The notes below the pieces were generated by a model, which was not told the origin of the DNA, did not search any database, and saw nothing but the letters and a program-made list of their open reading frames with translations. A stretch of DNA of 64,000 nucleotides from Klebsormidium nitens. Lineage: Eukaryota; Streptophyta; Klebsormidiophyceae; Klebsormidiales; Klebsormidiaceae. Made by a program: the position numbers and the translations under genes. The stretch lies in contig DF237120.1 of NCBI GenBank assembly GCA_000708835.1, forward strand, positions 1-64,000, written 5' to 3'. This document shows, in pieces, positions 1-11,748 of the stretch; the stretch's first letter is position 1; each line of letters opens with the position of its first letter.

Positions 1-507
1 CATGATATCGCACCGACATAAGACCGCATGACAGGCACACGTACTGACGTACGCACAGAGGCTGCATGTCTGGAATGCAAGCTCCTTTAATGATACCATG
101 CATATGATCTTATAAGCTCTTTCACACGCCGTAGCCACATCATGGGCCACAGGCTTTTCATGGCATACATATTAAGTGCATGTGTATGACATTCCGAGTC
201 CTAGTGCAACTTTGAGATCGACGTCTTTACCTCGCGTGATTCAATGAGGCTTGGAGCGACGTTGAGCTTATCACCTATAATATATTCTTATTTGTTAGTG
301 CTTGTGCATTTATGATTCCTAGGACCTTGGTGAGCTTTGTTCTGATCCTGAGTTGCGTTGGCGGCCGCAATTTAGTATACCCGGGCATCGTGTCAGGACT
401 CAGAGCACCTTTGCAGTGGTGCAGTGAACTCCAATGAAAAACCCGACTTCCAAGGGGTTTCGGGTGACGGCCAGTGACTCGTGAGCATCTAAAACCGGCC
501 TCTGTCA
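1..507. other. No gene recognised
   Basis: No open reading frame with recognisable protein content was seen on either strand. The short frames here lack family motifs and supporting splice sites. Confidence 0.5.
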
Positions 508-837
508 GAGGATTTATTCCTGAGGATGTGTTCCGCTTGTCAGAGTTTAGAGTTCCGCTTGTCAGAAAATGTGAATACCGTCCGTATTCTAGTTTACGAT
601 TTAGAGCTTCGTTGCGATGGTCACAAATCCCCTGATTCACACTCCGTTCTCCGGACGATTCTTTGGTTCGGAGGATTTAATCCTGAGGATGTGTTTTGCG
701 TGTCAGAAAATGTGAACACTGAATGCTCTCAGTATTTTACTTTACGATTAATTTACGATTCAGAGCTTTGTTGCGATGGTCAACAATTCCCTCATTTACA
801 CAGTACTCTCCCTTCTATTTACTATTCTTTGCTTCCG
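508..837. repeat. Two-copy ~163-bp tandem repeat
   Basis: A block beginning with a GAGGATTTATT-like word at 508 returns at 671 as GAGGATTTAAT. It is followed in both copies by TCCTGAGGATGTGTT and GTCAGAAAATGTGAA, then by a shared TTGCGATGGTCA word. The copies are diverged by substitutions and small indels, so this is an old local duplication. A long open frame crosses it but shows no protein family content. Confidence 0.75.
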
Positions 838-1905
838 ATAGCAGCTAGAAGAATACTGGTCAGGAATTGTTGTCATATAACTTCTCCAGGACTCAGGAGA
901 TGTTGTCATACCGTACTTCTTGGGCAGGAGACAGCGTCTTCTGAATACGGTTGTACGGTATGGCCGCTGGTGGCAAACGCTAGTATATGGTACTTGTTCA
1001 GTACATTCAGTACTCTGCATGATTTTCACACTGCACAGCCTGGCAGGTACGGTATGCAGTGCCAGAGATCTGATCTGACAGGGGTCTGTCGAAGACTGAC
1101 AGGCCAAGTGCTTTTACCGATCGGCGCCCCGAGTCTCTACAGTCCCTCCTTCATGCCTCAGTGGCTCATCCAGGTCAGACTAGCTGCGAGTCCAACAATG
1201 GTTCTTGTGAATTGCAGGGGCCCGGAACATGGCTTCTAGACTTCTGAGTACTAGGGTTACAATTGGCGGAACACGAGGTTCAGTCATGGCTGCAGCTTAG
1301 GCAGATCCAGCTCTGAAACTTTGCTGCAAGACCAGACACCACAGTGGTATCCAATACATCACACGTGAACACGTGTTTATGGATGTGTTTTAAAAACTTG
1401 CAGGAAAACTTGTTTCAGAGGGCATGCTGATCAAGCCGCTCACACAGCTAACACAACCCTGTCTGGCAGACTTCGAGGCTTCATCTGGGCTTCAGGGGCT
1501 TCTCCCCTCCTTGCCCTAGTTGATCGGTGAGGGATATGCATCATTCTGCACGTAACATTCTTTGGTCTTTGAATAGCTCATTTCTGGAAGAGCTCCTCAA
1601 AGAAATCCTCAACATCCCCATCAGTTTTCAAGGTCATGACTTCATAGACTTGCTTGTCCAAGCTTGAACCTAAATATATGGACGTTACGAAAACAGGGAT
1701 GAAGGCTGTGCATAGAAGTGCAGCAAGAATGTCACGATGTTTGAATGGAACTATTGGGGAATGGCGTGGCCATGTTTGTCTTGCAAGGGCGAAGATTTAA
1801 CCACCAGAAGTCCTGAGCTGATAAGCGTGCCTTGCCACAATGCCTTGCCCAACAATTGCATTACTTAAACCATGATCTGCATAATGCAGGGACTCAAGGG
1901 GAAGG
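838..1905. other. Intergenic, upstream of the kelch gene
   Basis: About 1 kb without convincing coding content. It should hold the promoter and leader of the kelch gene at 1906, but I could not identify a clear TATA box or other element. Confidence 0.4.
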
Positions 1906-4900
1906 ATGGCACAAGGACGTCTCTTCCAGGCCATCGTGGTTTCTTGGCTCATGCTCTCTCCAGTCAATTGCCAGACAAAGTGTAGCGCCTGGACGGCCAC
2001 AGGGTCCCTGGACATTATAAGAGACGGTCACATAGCCACCCCGCTCATTACCGGCAAGGTGCTGGTGGCGGGGGGTTACGTTGGTGGCAGCTCTTTGCCC
2101 TTCTCCGAGCTCTACGACCCAACGGCGGGCACCTGGACGGCCACAGGGTCCCTGAACGTTGCAAGATACGGGTCCAAAGCCACCTTGCTCTCCACTGGAG
2201 AGGTGCTGGTGGTGGGGGGTTACAGTTTCAGTGACTCCAACATCTTGAGCTCCTCCGAGCTGTACGACCCAACGGCGGGGGCCTGGACGGTCACAGGGTC
2301 TCTGAACAGTCCAAGATGGCTTCACACAACCACCTTGCTCTCCAATGGCGAGGTGCTGGTGGCGGGGGGTTCTGGCCCCTCTGGCTCCCCGACTTATTCC
2401 GAGCTGTACGACCCAATGACGGGCACCTTCACGGCCACAGGGTCCCTGGACGTTCCAAGAACCAATCCCACCGCCACCTTGCTCAACAGTGGCAAGGTGC
2501 TGCTGGCGGGGGGTAACGGCGTCACCTATGCCGACCTCGTCTTGAGCTCTTCCGAGCTGTACGACCCAATGACGGGCACTTGGACGGCCACAGGGTCCCT
2601 GAGCTTTGCAAGGTCTGGTCACACAGCCACCTTGCTCAGTACGGGCGAGGTGCTGGTGGTGGCGGGGTTTAACTACTTCCTTGGCTACTGGAGTTCCTCC
2701 GAGCTGTATGACCCAATGACGGGCACCTGGACGGCCACAGGGTCCCTGAGCTTTGCAAGATCTGGTCACACAGCCACCTTGCTCAGTACGGGCGAGGTAC
2801 TGGTGGCAGGGGGAAAAAACTACGTTGACGGCTTCTTGACCTCCTCCGAGCTGTACGACCCAACAACGGGCGCCTGGACGGTCATAGAGTCCCTGAATGT
2901 TGCAAGACTGAGTCACACAGCCACCTTGCTCGGTACCGGCAAGCTGCTGGTGGCGGGGGGGTTCAGTCCCACGTTTGGCCTCTTGACCTCCTCCGAGCTC
3001 TACGGTCCATGTGAGTAGTTACAAGCCAATCCTTTAGTCAAGCCTCAATCCATGCTTCCTCGAGTCACGAAGTCCTTCCAAGATCGATGCTATAATGATT
3101 GGAAGCTTGCCTTTTTTTTAAGGATTCAACAATCAGCCTCATCGGACTTGCTTGACCTAGAACAACTTAAACTTGGTGATCCTGCCAATGTACCAGACTT
3201 TATGGTGGCTGAAGTCTTAGGCATTGCCCGGTTAGCGGTTGGGGTTGTGAAAGCGTTTCAGTCCTGATAGAATTCGGACTTAAAGATGGTCACAAGCACA
3301 TCTTTGTAAGTTCAAGGATTGCGCGGTCTCCAAGTCCTCTCGCTGAAGTTGCAGTTTTACTGCCAACATGATAATGTGAGTAGAGTGTTGGCTTGCACAA
3401 AAGTTCGATGCAGGGTAGTCCCTGAGCTTCAACATTGCAGCCTACAACAAACCAATTACCCTCCAAGTCTTGATGCACTAGTTCTCATGTGAAAACTCAT
3501 GCTAGCAACTTGCTGCGGGACTGCGGAATAGGTCTGAATCTTCAGATGGCAGCAATACAGCGACCGCAATGTAATCCCGACTGTTGTAAGGCACCGGTGT
3601 TGTGACCCTGACGTGCGTTTGCCCTAACAAAAAATCCGTGTCCCTTTTGAACAGGTAACTCGGCTGATGGAGGCTTTGACCCTCACTTTGAACTGACGGG
3701 TCTGGATGGCAACGAGAAGTTCACGTTCGACTTCCATGGAGAGCCAAATAAAACTTTTTGCTTGGTATCTGACGCGACCATTCAGGTGACTGGCCCAGGC
3801 ATTCCACAGATTGCAACATCCACAAAGAGTTTCTAGGAGAAACCATCAACCTTTGGGCGAGGATCAAATCGGGTGCACCTAGAAGCAAGTTTTATCAATC
3901 AGAGATTAACGTACAAATGTTTGGTCTCACTGAGCTCACGAAAGTGCTGAAAGAAAGGCTTGAGGAGGTAGAGCCTTTCTTTACCGGCACGTGGATGGAC
4001 GGGCTGGGCTTCCTTTATCTTGACAAAGCTGGACAGCAGCAAGACCTGAGCGTCATCTTTGACGCGGCTCTGGACCGGGCAGGAACGCCACCTTTCAACA
4101 TCTCCTTCAACGGGGAGAATATTGTAAGTCACAATTGCCTTTTCTGAGTGGCTGATTATCTCCCCTTCGAGATCAGTGGCCGTGTTACCATACCTTTCCA
4201 GTAGACAGTGGTATACTTGTGAAGTCTTCGAACACAATACACAAGTGCATGTGTGGCTGATAATCAGTACTATTTGTTTGTAGCATGCACAGATTCGGAG
4301 ATTGGCATGGCCCGAGATGGAAGGTAAAAGTTTCTTTGTCCTCCTGTTTTGTTTGATTGATAGCGTTATTTATGTTCCCTCCTAACTGTGGCATCCGAGA
4401 CCGGGTCATCCAGATCGTTCACAGTTCTTTGTGGTCACAGATAAACGAGGGACTTCTCATGTCTTCTGGTGCATATGCTGAAAAAGCGAAGCCCCGGCAA
4501 GAGGCCGAGTGGCCCGAGATAACGGTGGCCTTTTGGTTCAGTGCGTCTCAGTCAGGTGCACTTGTCACCGGTCATAAGAAGCAAAGCCTTGCGGGCAATC
4601 GTCCTGCACAAGCGCTTACTTTGTGATTGAGTGATTGCAGAATATCATGCACAGCTATCCCGATTGTATTGCATAAAATGATGTGCATCGAACCACGGTC
4701 AATATGTTCCTCGCAGGGCTTCGATGGCACCACTCCCTGAACCAGTTCTGACGGCTTCGTCAGGATCAGCGCAGTCAAAGATCGCGTCAATGCTGTCACT
4801 GTATCCATCGGTGATCGACTCGAGCTGGAGGTCGAAGGAGACTTTGAAAAGGAGCTGATTGCCGACCCCCCAATCCACTTCATCAACTTCAAGATCAACA

Positions 4901-6126
4901 AGATGGCCACTAGCACAAATGTACACGGGGTAAGCCTCAGAACCGTTTGTTGGCAAGTTCCTTCACAAAACGTAGTAGGCTTCATCATTGAGCTCCTAGA
5001 CTTCCAAGCGGGATAGAGTGTGGCTTCGATCGGCTTTTTCAAGCGCTCTGTTTGATATTGGGTGAAACTTTTTCATTCGTGTGTTGCGCCCCTTGATCAT
5101 TACGTACAGCTTTCGCCCACCAACCCGGGGTCTCAGTAGTTGCATGGTCAATCAACCTGCCGCGCTGAGATTGACGCGTCTGGTTATTTACATCTCACTC
5201 TTGGGTGTTCCTGAACTGGACTGCACCTGAGCCTCAGCTGAAGCCTTCCCTGAAGGAGCCTGTTCCGCGAATGAAGTTGGATCGATGCCGTTCTGGGCCT
5301 TCTAGTTCGAGCACTGAGGGTCTTGTGTCGGTGCATCTCTTTAAAGTCTCTTTGACACCATCAATCAGATCGAGACACAGGCTTTGATTTGAGCGAGGGA
5401 GCCTCCTTGACCAAGCTTGGTTCTGGGATGTTGCAGTTCTTGGGGCAGATGTACGCCCCTGGCGCTATCAAAGAACGACTCGCTATGGGTACCCTTGAGG
5501 GCTTGCTTCATCGCGAGTACGTGGAAGGGACGGACCAAGAGTACGAGACACCGGGCTTGACTGATCCCAACTGTAGCTTCAGACGCTTTGGCAAGGTAAA
5601 CCGAGCTAACACGGACTGCCCAGAACCTTTCCGAAACCCACGTGAAACTGTGTCTACTTCTCAATTGATAGAACAGAACTCTGAAGCAGCCGAAAGTTGT
5701 CGAATATTAAAGCGCTTCCTAGGTGCTAGCAATCTATCAGATGTTCTGCAGCATCTACATACTTCAGATCATTTGCACCGCTTGATTGACGGTTCTTATA
5801 GAGTATGATAAATGATGCCGGCAGCTTCCTCAGGCACACGTTGAAGACCAACTTCGCAAGTTCTTTTGTTTCAGAAGGTCTCAACGTGCACATGCAGGTC
5901 TAGATGATACACCAATGAACCAAAGCCAATCTCTTCTCATTCTTGATAGGAACCGAAGAACGTGGCTGACGGCCCACACGCTGTTGGCGGCAATCCGGCG
6001 CCCCTCGACTTGGTCCGGTCCAGCCGTCGCATGCTTTCGACCCGGGCCCACCTTGAGGATTCGTCGGCAGCGTGCCGCATGGCGGTGGCCTCTGCTGGGA
6101 AGGGCCTCTATATCAATTGCCAGTAG
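1906..6126 (+). CDS. Secreted kelch protein spliced to root-cap-like domain
   Basis: Exon 1 (1906-3010) encodes a signal peptide (about residues 1-22) and seven kelch blades of about 50 residues, each with a GSL..AR, HTATLL, GEVLVAGG and SSELYDP pattern: a full seven-blade propeller, probably extracellular. The open frame would stop at 3018, but a strong donor (CAT|GTGAGT) sits at 3011. The next acceptor (ACAG at 3654) restores a Cys codon in phase. Exon 2 (3655-3785) and exon 3 (3905-4123) carry a FDFHG, FCLVSD, TWMDGLGFLY series resembling the plant Root_cap/LEA-related family (PF06830). Exons near 4746-4929, 5437-5595 (LGQMYAPGA) and 5950-6126 (stop TAG) follow in phase. One short exon between 4124 and 4745 is unresolved. 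The kelch exon is intron-free and bacterial in style. If exon 1 is a separate gene, the root-cap part has no visible start of its own. Partners and substrate are unknown. Confidence 0.65.
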
Positions 6127-9119
6127 GCGACATGCATTGAGTAAATAGGCCCGTACCTGGCTTTGGTTGAAAGGGCATCAAATAAAGTTGATTGTTTATG
6201 ATCTTCATGTTGCATGTGGGCATGAAGGCGCCGCGCCGCCGATCATGTAGAATTTCCATACGGTGCCGTGACATTCGATCGAGCTCAGTTTCTACCGACT
6301 CGAGCTTCGTATGCATCGATCCATGCACGCAAGTCCGGGGGGGTGATGATATGGTGTTTCGTGATGGACTTCGAAGCTGGAGACATGGAGAGCCACGGGA
6401 GATGACGATGTTCGCAAAGCCGACTCTCGCGAAAATAGGCCGGAGCATACATGGCGGCAGCTAAGGCAACGCCCGTGACGATTTCCACCGAGCATATCCT
6501 ACAACGTGCCTCTTGCAGCTCATTGCAAAACATTTTATATGGAACTCGGCCAAGCCTAACCCTATATTGCCTCTGAGTGAGAGTTTGCGTGCGCGCGCAT
6601 GGACACTATATGTACGAAAATTTCTGACGCTTGAACACGTACGGTACCAAGCAAGCTGTCTGCAATGATGCCATGGAAGTCTTGTCCAAAAACAAACATG
6701 CGGGATTGGGATTTGATTTTAACGCATGTGTGCATCATGCGTACGCGGTCGGGATTCCATACAGACCGGCCGGACCCGGACAGGTCCGCTTTGAAAACCG
6801 TAGCAGCTGTTCACATGATTCTCGAGCCAGCCAACTTAAGCTTTCACTGTCTTAAGTTTGCACGGTAACCACACACCATTCAAAGGGTATTTGCTCAGGC
6901 TTGGGCTTTGATAACGAGACATGCTGCGATCCATGGTTCAATAGTCAGCGAGCGTGCCAGTGTGCGCGGCGGCAATATACCCGCTGCAAGCTTCAATGCA
7001 ACGATTCAACTTATGCAACATTAGTAGGCTGCCACGGCAGAAGTTCAAGATAAAAAATTGGCCCTGGCTGTCACTCTAAACGTCAATACCGTTGATATCG
7101 TCATTAACACGAAACAAGGAAGGCTATACAACGTTTTGCAGGGAATACAACCTAACGGCGCATCCACAGTCACCAGGCCGGGCTTGATCTTCGTGCTTGC
7201 TTCGCATTGTCGAAATTAAAAGTGGAGTGGTATCGCGCCATGTAGTAGACGTCGTCGAAGCTCAGTCGTCCCAATTGAGCCACGCGTCTGCAACAAAGAC
7301 CGAGAATAGTTTGGAATTAGACACGGCTGAATGTTAGCGGAATCATATTAGGAGCGGAATCATATTAGGAGCGAAAACACTCAATCATATGAACGTGGGT
7401 CGCCTCAAAGATGCCCGTCAAGACCACAATGATCTTGAAAGTTGGACAGAACTCAGCCCTTGCCTCAAGAAGACTCCATCCGGCTCCCGAAACTCCTTAA
7501 GGCTGATCTTTATTGTCGAGACTCCACGGTCGAAGAAGAGACTGAGACGAGAAAGACGTATGTCGTTCTCGTCCTCTCCTTAGACCAGAACCGACTTTGT
7601 TAACGGCCGTTTCGCTGTTCAGATATCCGACCAGGGCAACAAAAGAGGGAGTTCCGAGCCCGCCTCAGCCTTTTCACAAGACGCAAAGCAGGTCACGTGT
7701 GGAAGTCAAGGTGCCACGTGTCAGCCCACCTGTGGTGCCTCCTGAAGGCCTTCGGCTGGCCCCTGCCAATTACTACCCGCCTTCACAAGCCAAAGCAAAG
7801 AAGAGCGGCGAAGTCCATCAGGGTCAGCAGCCGCCGGAATGTTGCCGGCGCACACGCGGCCACTGCTCCCAAGCCTGGCTTCGCCGTGCCGAGAGCTGTT
7901 CTTGTCCCGACCATGCCGCTGCCGCGAAAGCTCGATCCTGAATCAGGACTTTACAGTCCCGGTCATCATGATTCGAGAACGTGAAGGACTGTGCGCTTCA
8001 ACAGTGAAATGATGGTAATTTCAGTGTGTCATGAACTGAGCACTCGAGTATCAAGCGCATGCGTGGCTGTTTTTCTGCCTTGCCGAACGGTCCAAGGAAA
8101 CGATTGCGCGCACAACGTCTCCCGGAGCTCAAAGTAGAAAATGATGGCGTCAGGTGCAGCGAAATTGTCACGCACACGAACAAGACGAACAACTGAAAGT
8201 CGTTCCTTAAATTTACCAAGCCTTTAAGAATGCATCCAAGTGAGATACCAAATTGCACTTATCAGCCTGTCGGCGATCAGATGACGAGTTGCCAGGCGGT
8301 TTCTATGCAGTCACAATATAGCCAGTATATACTTCTGAATTTCTCACGGTATGGAATGAGGCAGAATGAAAGGGATGCACGGTAGCAGCAGCAGAAAGCT
8401 TCTTCGTACTTTCACAAGAACCCATGGACGCCATTCTGATACGAAGCTATGAAAAGAGAACATCGCTTCCTGATACGAAGCTATGAAAGGAGAACATCGC
8501 TTCCTGGCCGGTTCTGTACAGGCAAGAAGTAGGGGAAGAAAGGATCGAAGCATAGCTCACTCGACCATTGTTCGCAGCAGCGTGCCCAACATGTCCTTGA
8601 GGGGATCCCCCGGGTCCTTCGCAACAACCGGCGCACCAGGGCCTTTCTGCACGGAGTCAGAATAAATAAGCGTCGGACTCCGTAAGTTTACATGGGTGTT
8701 GCAAGTAAGTAACAGGAATGGCGTGAAGATAAAGCATCGCAGTCAGAGTAGACTGAGCCACGATTGCGGTCGGCAATGAATCAATTTGCCCACGTCGAAG
8801 TTCGTTCCGACGAAGTCAAGTTGATCACTTCCGCCCGGGAAAGCCGATCCAAGCAAGTGTTCCCAACCCGTCAAGCGACCCGTCTATTCGTCCCGTTTCA
8901 CAGTCTCACAACTTCCAGAACCTTCCATCTTAAACGTAAACACCAAATAGAAGATTAAGAAGGAAAGACACAAAAAGCTTCCCAGCCCCGTCAGATCAGC
9001 ACTCCAAAACATACGCGCACCTCCGCTTCTCCGCTGCGCTCTGCCCCCGGTGCATCATCTGCACCCGTTCCGCATCTTCTGACAACCGCCCCCCGTTCGC
9101 CTTTCGCTTTCTCCGGCAA
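6127..9119. other. Intergenic, no gene recognised
   Basis: About 3 kb with only short unsupported frames on both strands. Two small perfect or near-perfect tandem duplications are the only structured signals: a 17-mer near 7336-7372 and a 34-mer at 8436-8503. Confidence 0.45.
8436..8503. repeat. 34-bp tandem duplication
   Basis: The 34-base unit beginning CTGATACGAAGC at 8436 is repeated at 8470 with a single A-to-G difference. The near identity indicates a recent slippage or end-joining duplication in non-coding DNA. Confidence 0.9.
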
Positions 9120-9670
9120 CACCGCCCCCTCGTGCCGCCGCAACCGCTCCCGCTACTTTCCGGGGGGAGCTTCTCACGGCTATTCCGACCCCCCCGGCAT
9201 GGTCAGTGCCACCGATCCCCCCCCCGCGTCTCCTTTGCCTTTTCTTGCCTTGCCGCCCCCGCTGCCCCAACAACTCTTCGGGGGAAGCTTCTCAGCATAA
9301 CGTCAGCCCCCCTGCCGTCGTCATTCTCTTTTTCTCCCCCCTGGTGCATCTCTTTCTCGCATCCCCGTTCCGCCGCCCCCGCTGCCCCGACAACCCTTCG
9401 GGGGGAGCTTCTTACCCCTATTCCGACCCCCCCGTTTGTGTTTAGATGCGCAACTTCTTCCCTCTTCTTCTCCCACAATGACCTGCTCATCCGAGCCGCC
9501 CCCGCCGCCCCAACATTCTCCGGGGGAAACTTCTCAACGCAGGTCCTAACCCCCCTCCCACCTCGAGTCTCGCCCTTTGACTTCCAAACGCATCTTTACC
9601 CTTGCTCCGCCTCCGTCCCGTGCAGTCACCGCTGGCCCCACATCTTTTCCAGCGGGGGATTCGTGGGCTG
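9120..9670. repeat. GC-rich ~120-bp minisatellite, 4-5 copies
   Basis: A core of CCGCCCCCGCTGCCCC followed by CTTCGGGGGAAGCTTCTCA occurs with its GGGG block at about 9160, 9278, 9398 and 9519, with a decayed copy near 9650. The spacing is about 120 bp. The short CCCC..TTCGGGG stretch can fold into a hairpin. Long frames cross it on both strands (RSFPRRVVGAAGAA-type repeats on the minus strand), but they follow from composition and repetition, so I do not call a gene. It lies in the 3' direction of ORC3. Confidence 0.8.
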
Positions 9671-10299
9671 GTTGGTGGCCCCCGTTCTCGTCGGTTCTGC
9701 TTCGCTCCCCCGTAGGGGGGCGAGAGATTTCTCCAGCCAGCGTCGCTGGTTCGGGGAAGCGCCACGAACCGGAAACTTTGGCGAGCTCCGACTGTACCTG
9801 GAATGCAGCGCCCGAAATCATTCGAAGAATTGAGCGAAAGTTGCCCAAAAATGTTGGAAGTTGGCGACATAGCCAAGTCGAGTCGCGCTTCTTCAGGCCG
9901 AGGAACTTGAACTGTGTAACGACTTCAGAGAAAAAAGCGGCTACTTATTGCTGATCTGAAAACAGCACGAGCTTCGAATGACTGAAGTTCGGGCGGAAGT
10001 CGTACTCACGAACGCAAGCATTCCGCAACAAGGGTTTCGACTCAACGCAAAAGTGCACTCTGTCAAGTCACCTATTTGACCGGCATACCCGTCGATACAG
10101 GATGACAGAATAGAGAAGAAAAACCTCCAACCCCATAGAAAGCGAGACAAAACCTTTCTGTCACGGCCCAGACTATCTCGGGCCCCTTACCTGGCGGAAG
10201 AACACAGTGTCGCTCCAACACGCTTCCCGCCACTCTTTTGCCAATCCGTTCCTTCGCTGCTCAACTCTCGTATCCCCCGACGAAGCAGGCCCACCAAAC
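9671..10299. other. No gene recognised
   Basis: GC-rich DNA beyond the tandem array. It could contain missing 3' exons of the minus-strand ORC3 gene, but I found no recognisable ORC3 C-terminal winged-helix sequence here. Confidence 0.35.
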
Positions 10300-10510
10300 G
10301 CCGCCCCTGGCCCTTGACCGCTTCCGGTTCCGGTTCGGCGACCCCCCCGGAATCGAACAGCGTGAGCGGGGACCGGGCCGTGCTGACGTGGCGGACGACG
10401 TCATCGAAGAAGCCGGGGCGGGCGGACCAGCGGTGAAGCTGGGGGAGGGAGACTTAGGCGAAGTCGGTGGGTTGGCAGGCGATGTAGAGGAACTGCGCGC
10501 AAAGGAAATT
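10300..10510 (-). other. Possible coding exon, minus strand
   Basis: On the minus strand, acceptor-like sites (GCGCAG near 10500 and CCCCAG near 10440) precede open stretches. One frame reads LHRWSARPGFFDDVVRHVS and continues through AEPEPEAVKG; another gives a Ser/Pro-rich run ending in a basic RNRKRSRARGG patch. Codon composition looks coding, and it lies about 1.2 kb downstream of the last confident ORC3 exon. I cannot decide the frame or link it by phase, so membership in ORC3 is inference only. Confidence 0.3.
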
Positions 10511-11099
10511 TACAGGAAGGTTTCGCTCTCAACCAAACCTGGTTAAAAGGAAAATAACCGCAACTATAATCAGCTTCGTCCGAGAGAAGGGCATCTAACC
10601 GGAGTATCAACCAGGCTTGGTTGACGGTACTTTACCCCCGTGAGAGGGGACAAATCGGCTGAGAGATCCTCAAACCGTGAATGCCGAAACACCAAACCGT
10701 AAAGCTGAATACCTGAAACCTTCGACGGCTATTTTGAGATTAGGATACAATAAGCACCTCTGGAAATGCGCAGAAGGGATGCGGTTTCACGAAAGATAGT
10801 GACAGTGATGAGAGATGTCGGAAGGGGCAGTGGCTCAAAGCGACGCGGGACGGTCCAACAACGCGAGCAAGGACAGAACTCTGCCAAGACCCCCGACCTC
10901 GTTCCAAAAAGGCGTCATCTTGCATTGTTTGTAATCTCGTCTCCTCCATCTCAGGAACCTATAAGAGAGCACTGATCACACTGTCCAGCCTGAAACTTTA
11001 CCAACACGTGGCACTTCGTCCTGAAATAGTGAAGTAATTTCAAGTAAGGGAGAAGTAGTGAAATAGTAAAAAGCTCTGCTGAACTATGTTCCCCGTATT

Positions 11100-11237
11100 C
11101 TGCCGAGGAACGTTCGGAAAGTTTGCAGAAACAAGCACGAAACCCTGTCCTGCGGAAGCCATGTCTCGCCGTCGCTGCCAGGCGTTGTGTAGGGCGTCCG
11201 AGAGCCGTCCAATGAGGGCCTTGCTACTCGACTCCGC
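11100..11237 (-). other. Possible further ORC3 exon
   Basis: After a tandem acceptor (CAGGCAG) on the minus strand, a phase-0 frame reads AESSSKALIGRLSDALHN followed by AWQRRRDMASAGQGFVLV. The phase matches a GTGTGT donor at the end of the last confident ORC3 exon (11749). The helical, Arg-rich character fits the middle of ORC3, but the exon's downstream donor is unclear. Confidence 0.35.
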
Positions 11238-11748
11238 CTGCCTGTAACCATGGAGATGAGGATAAGATAAAAAGAAGATTAGATAGTTCTTTGAAAGCCA
11301 GGTTTGGGTAATAGGCACGGATGCTCCAAGAAGTTTTACCCCGCATCCTATACGAAGCAAAAGGCCTACATTCTTGTTACCCAATGAGGACGCGTCAAGA
11401 AAGCAGACCCTGATTCAAAAAGGAAGTACCGGACTCCAGAATCCTCAGTACCCGAAAGGATGCGTCCTTCGCGACAAGAAAGAAGGTGTCTGGAAAGATG
11501 CTTTCAGATTGTTCAGGCTAAAAGGTTGCGTGCGATTATTGTCAAAACAAAGAAAGACGGAGAAACAAAGGCGAAGCTCCCTGGAACAAAAGGGCACATC
11601 GATCTTCCCACTCCAGAGATTCTCAAGCGCGAGCCTCGTGAGGCTCCTTTCCAGCAACAATTTCATTGCCTCTAAGATGGCTCGATTCCGTATTTCTCAA
11701 GCACTGGCTATCTATGTAATCCACAGAAAGATTGTTTTAATCACACAC

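Noticed and set aside
526-1239. 237-codon frame, plus strand
   Set aside because: It runs through a diverged tandem repeat and has no domain, no repeat periodicity at protein level and no splice support.
1894-2916. 340-codon minus-strand frame opposite the kelch exon
   Set aside because: It is the antisense shadow of the kelch repeats; the plus-strand protein is a clear propeller.
9132-9833. 233-codon Pro/Ser-rich frame over the GC-rich array
   Set aside because: Its openness follows from the repeated C-rich unit; both strands are open in the same region.
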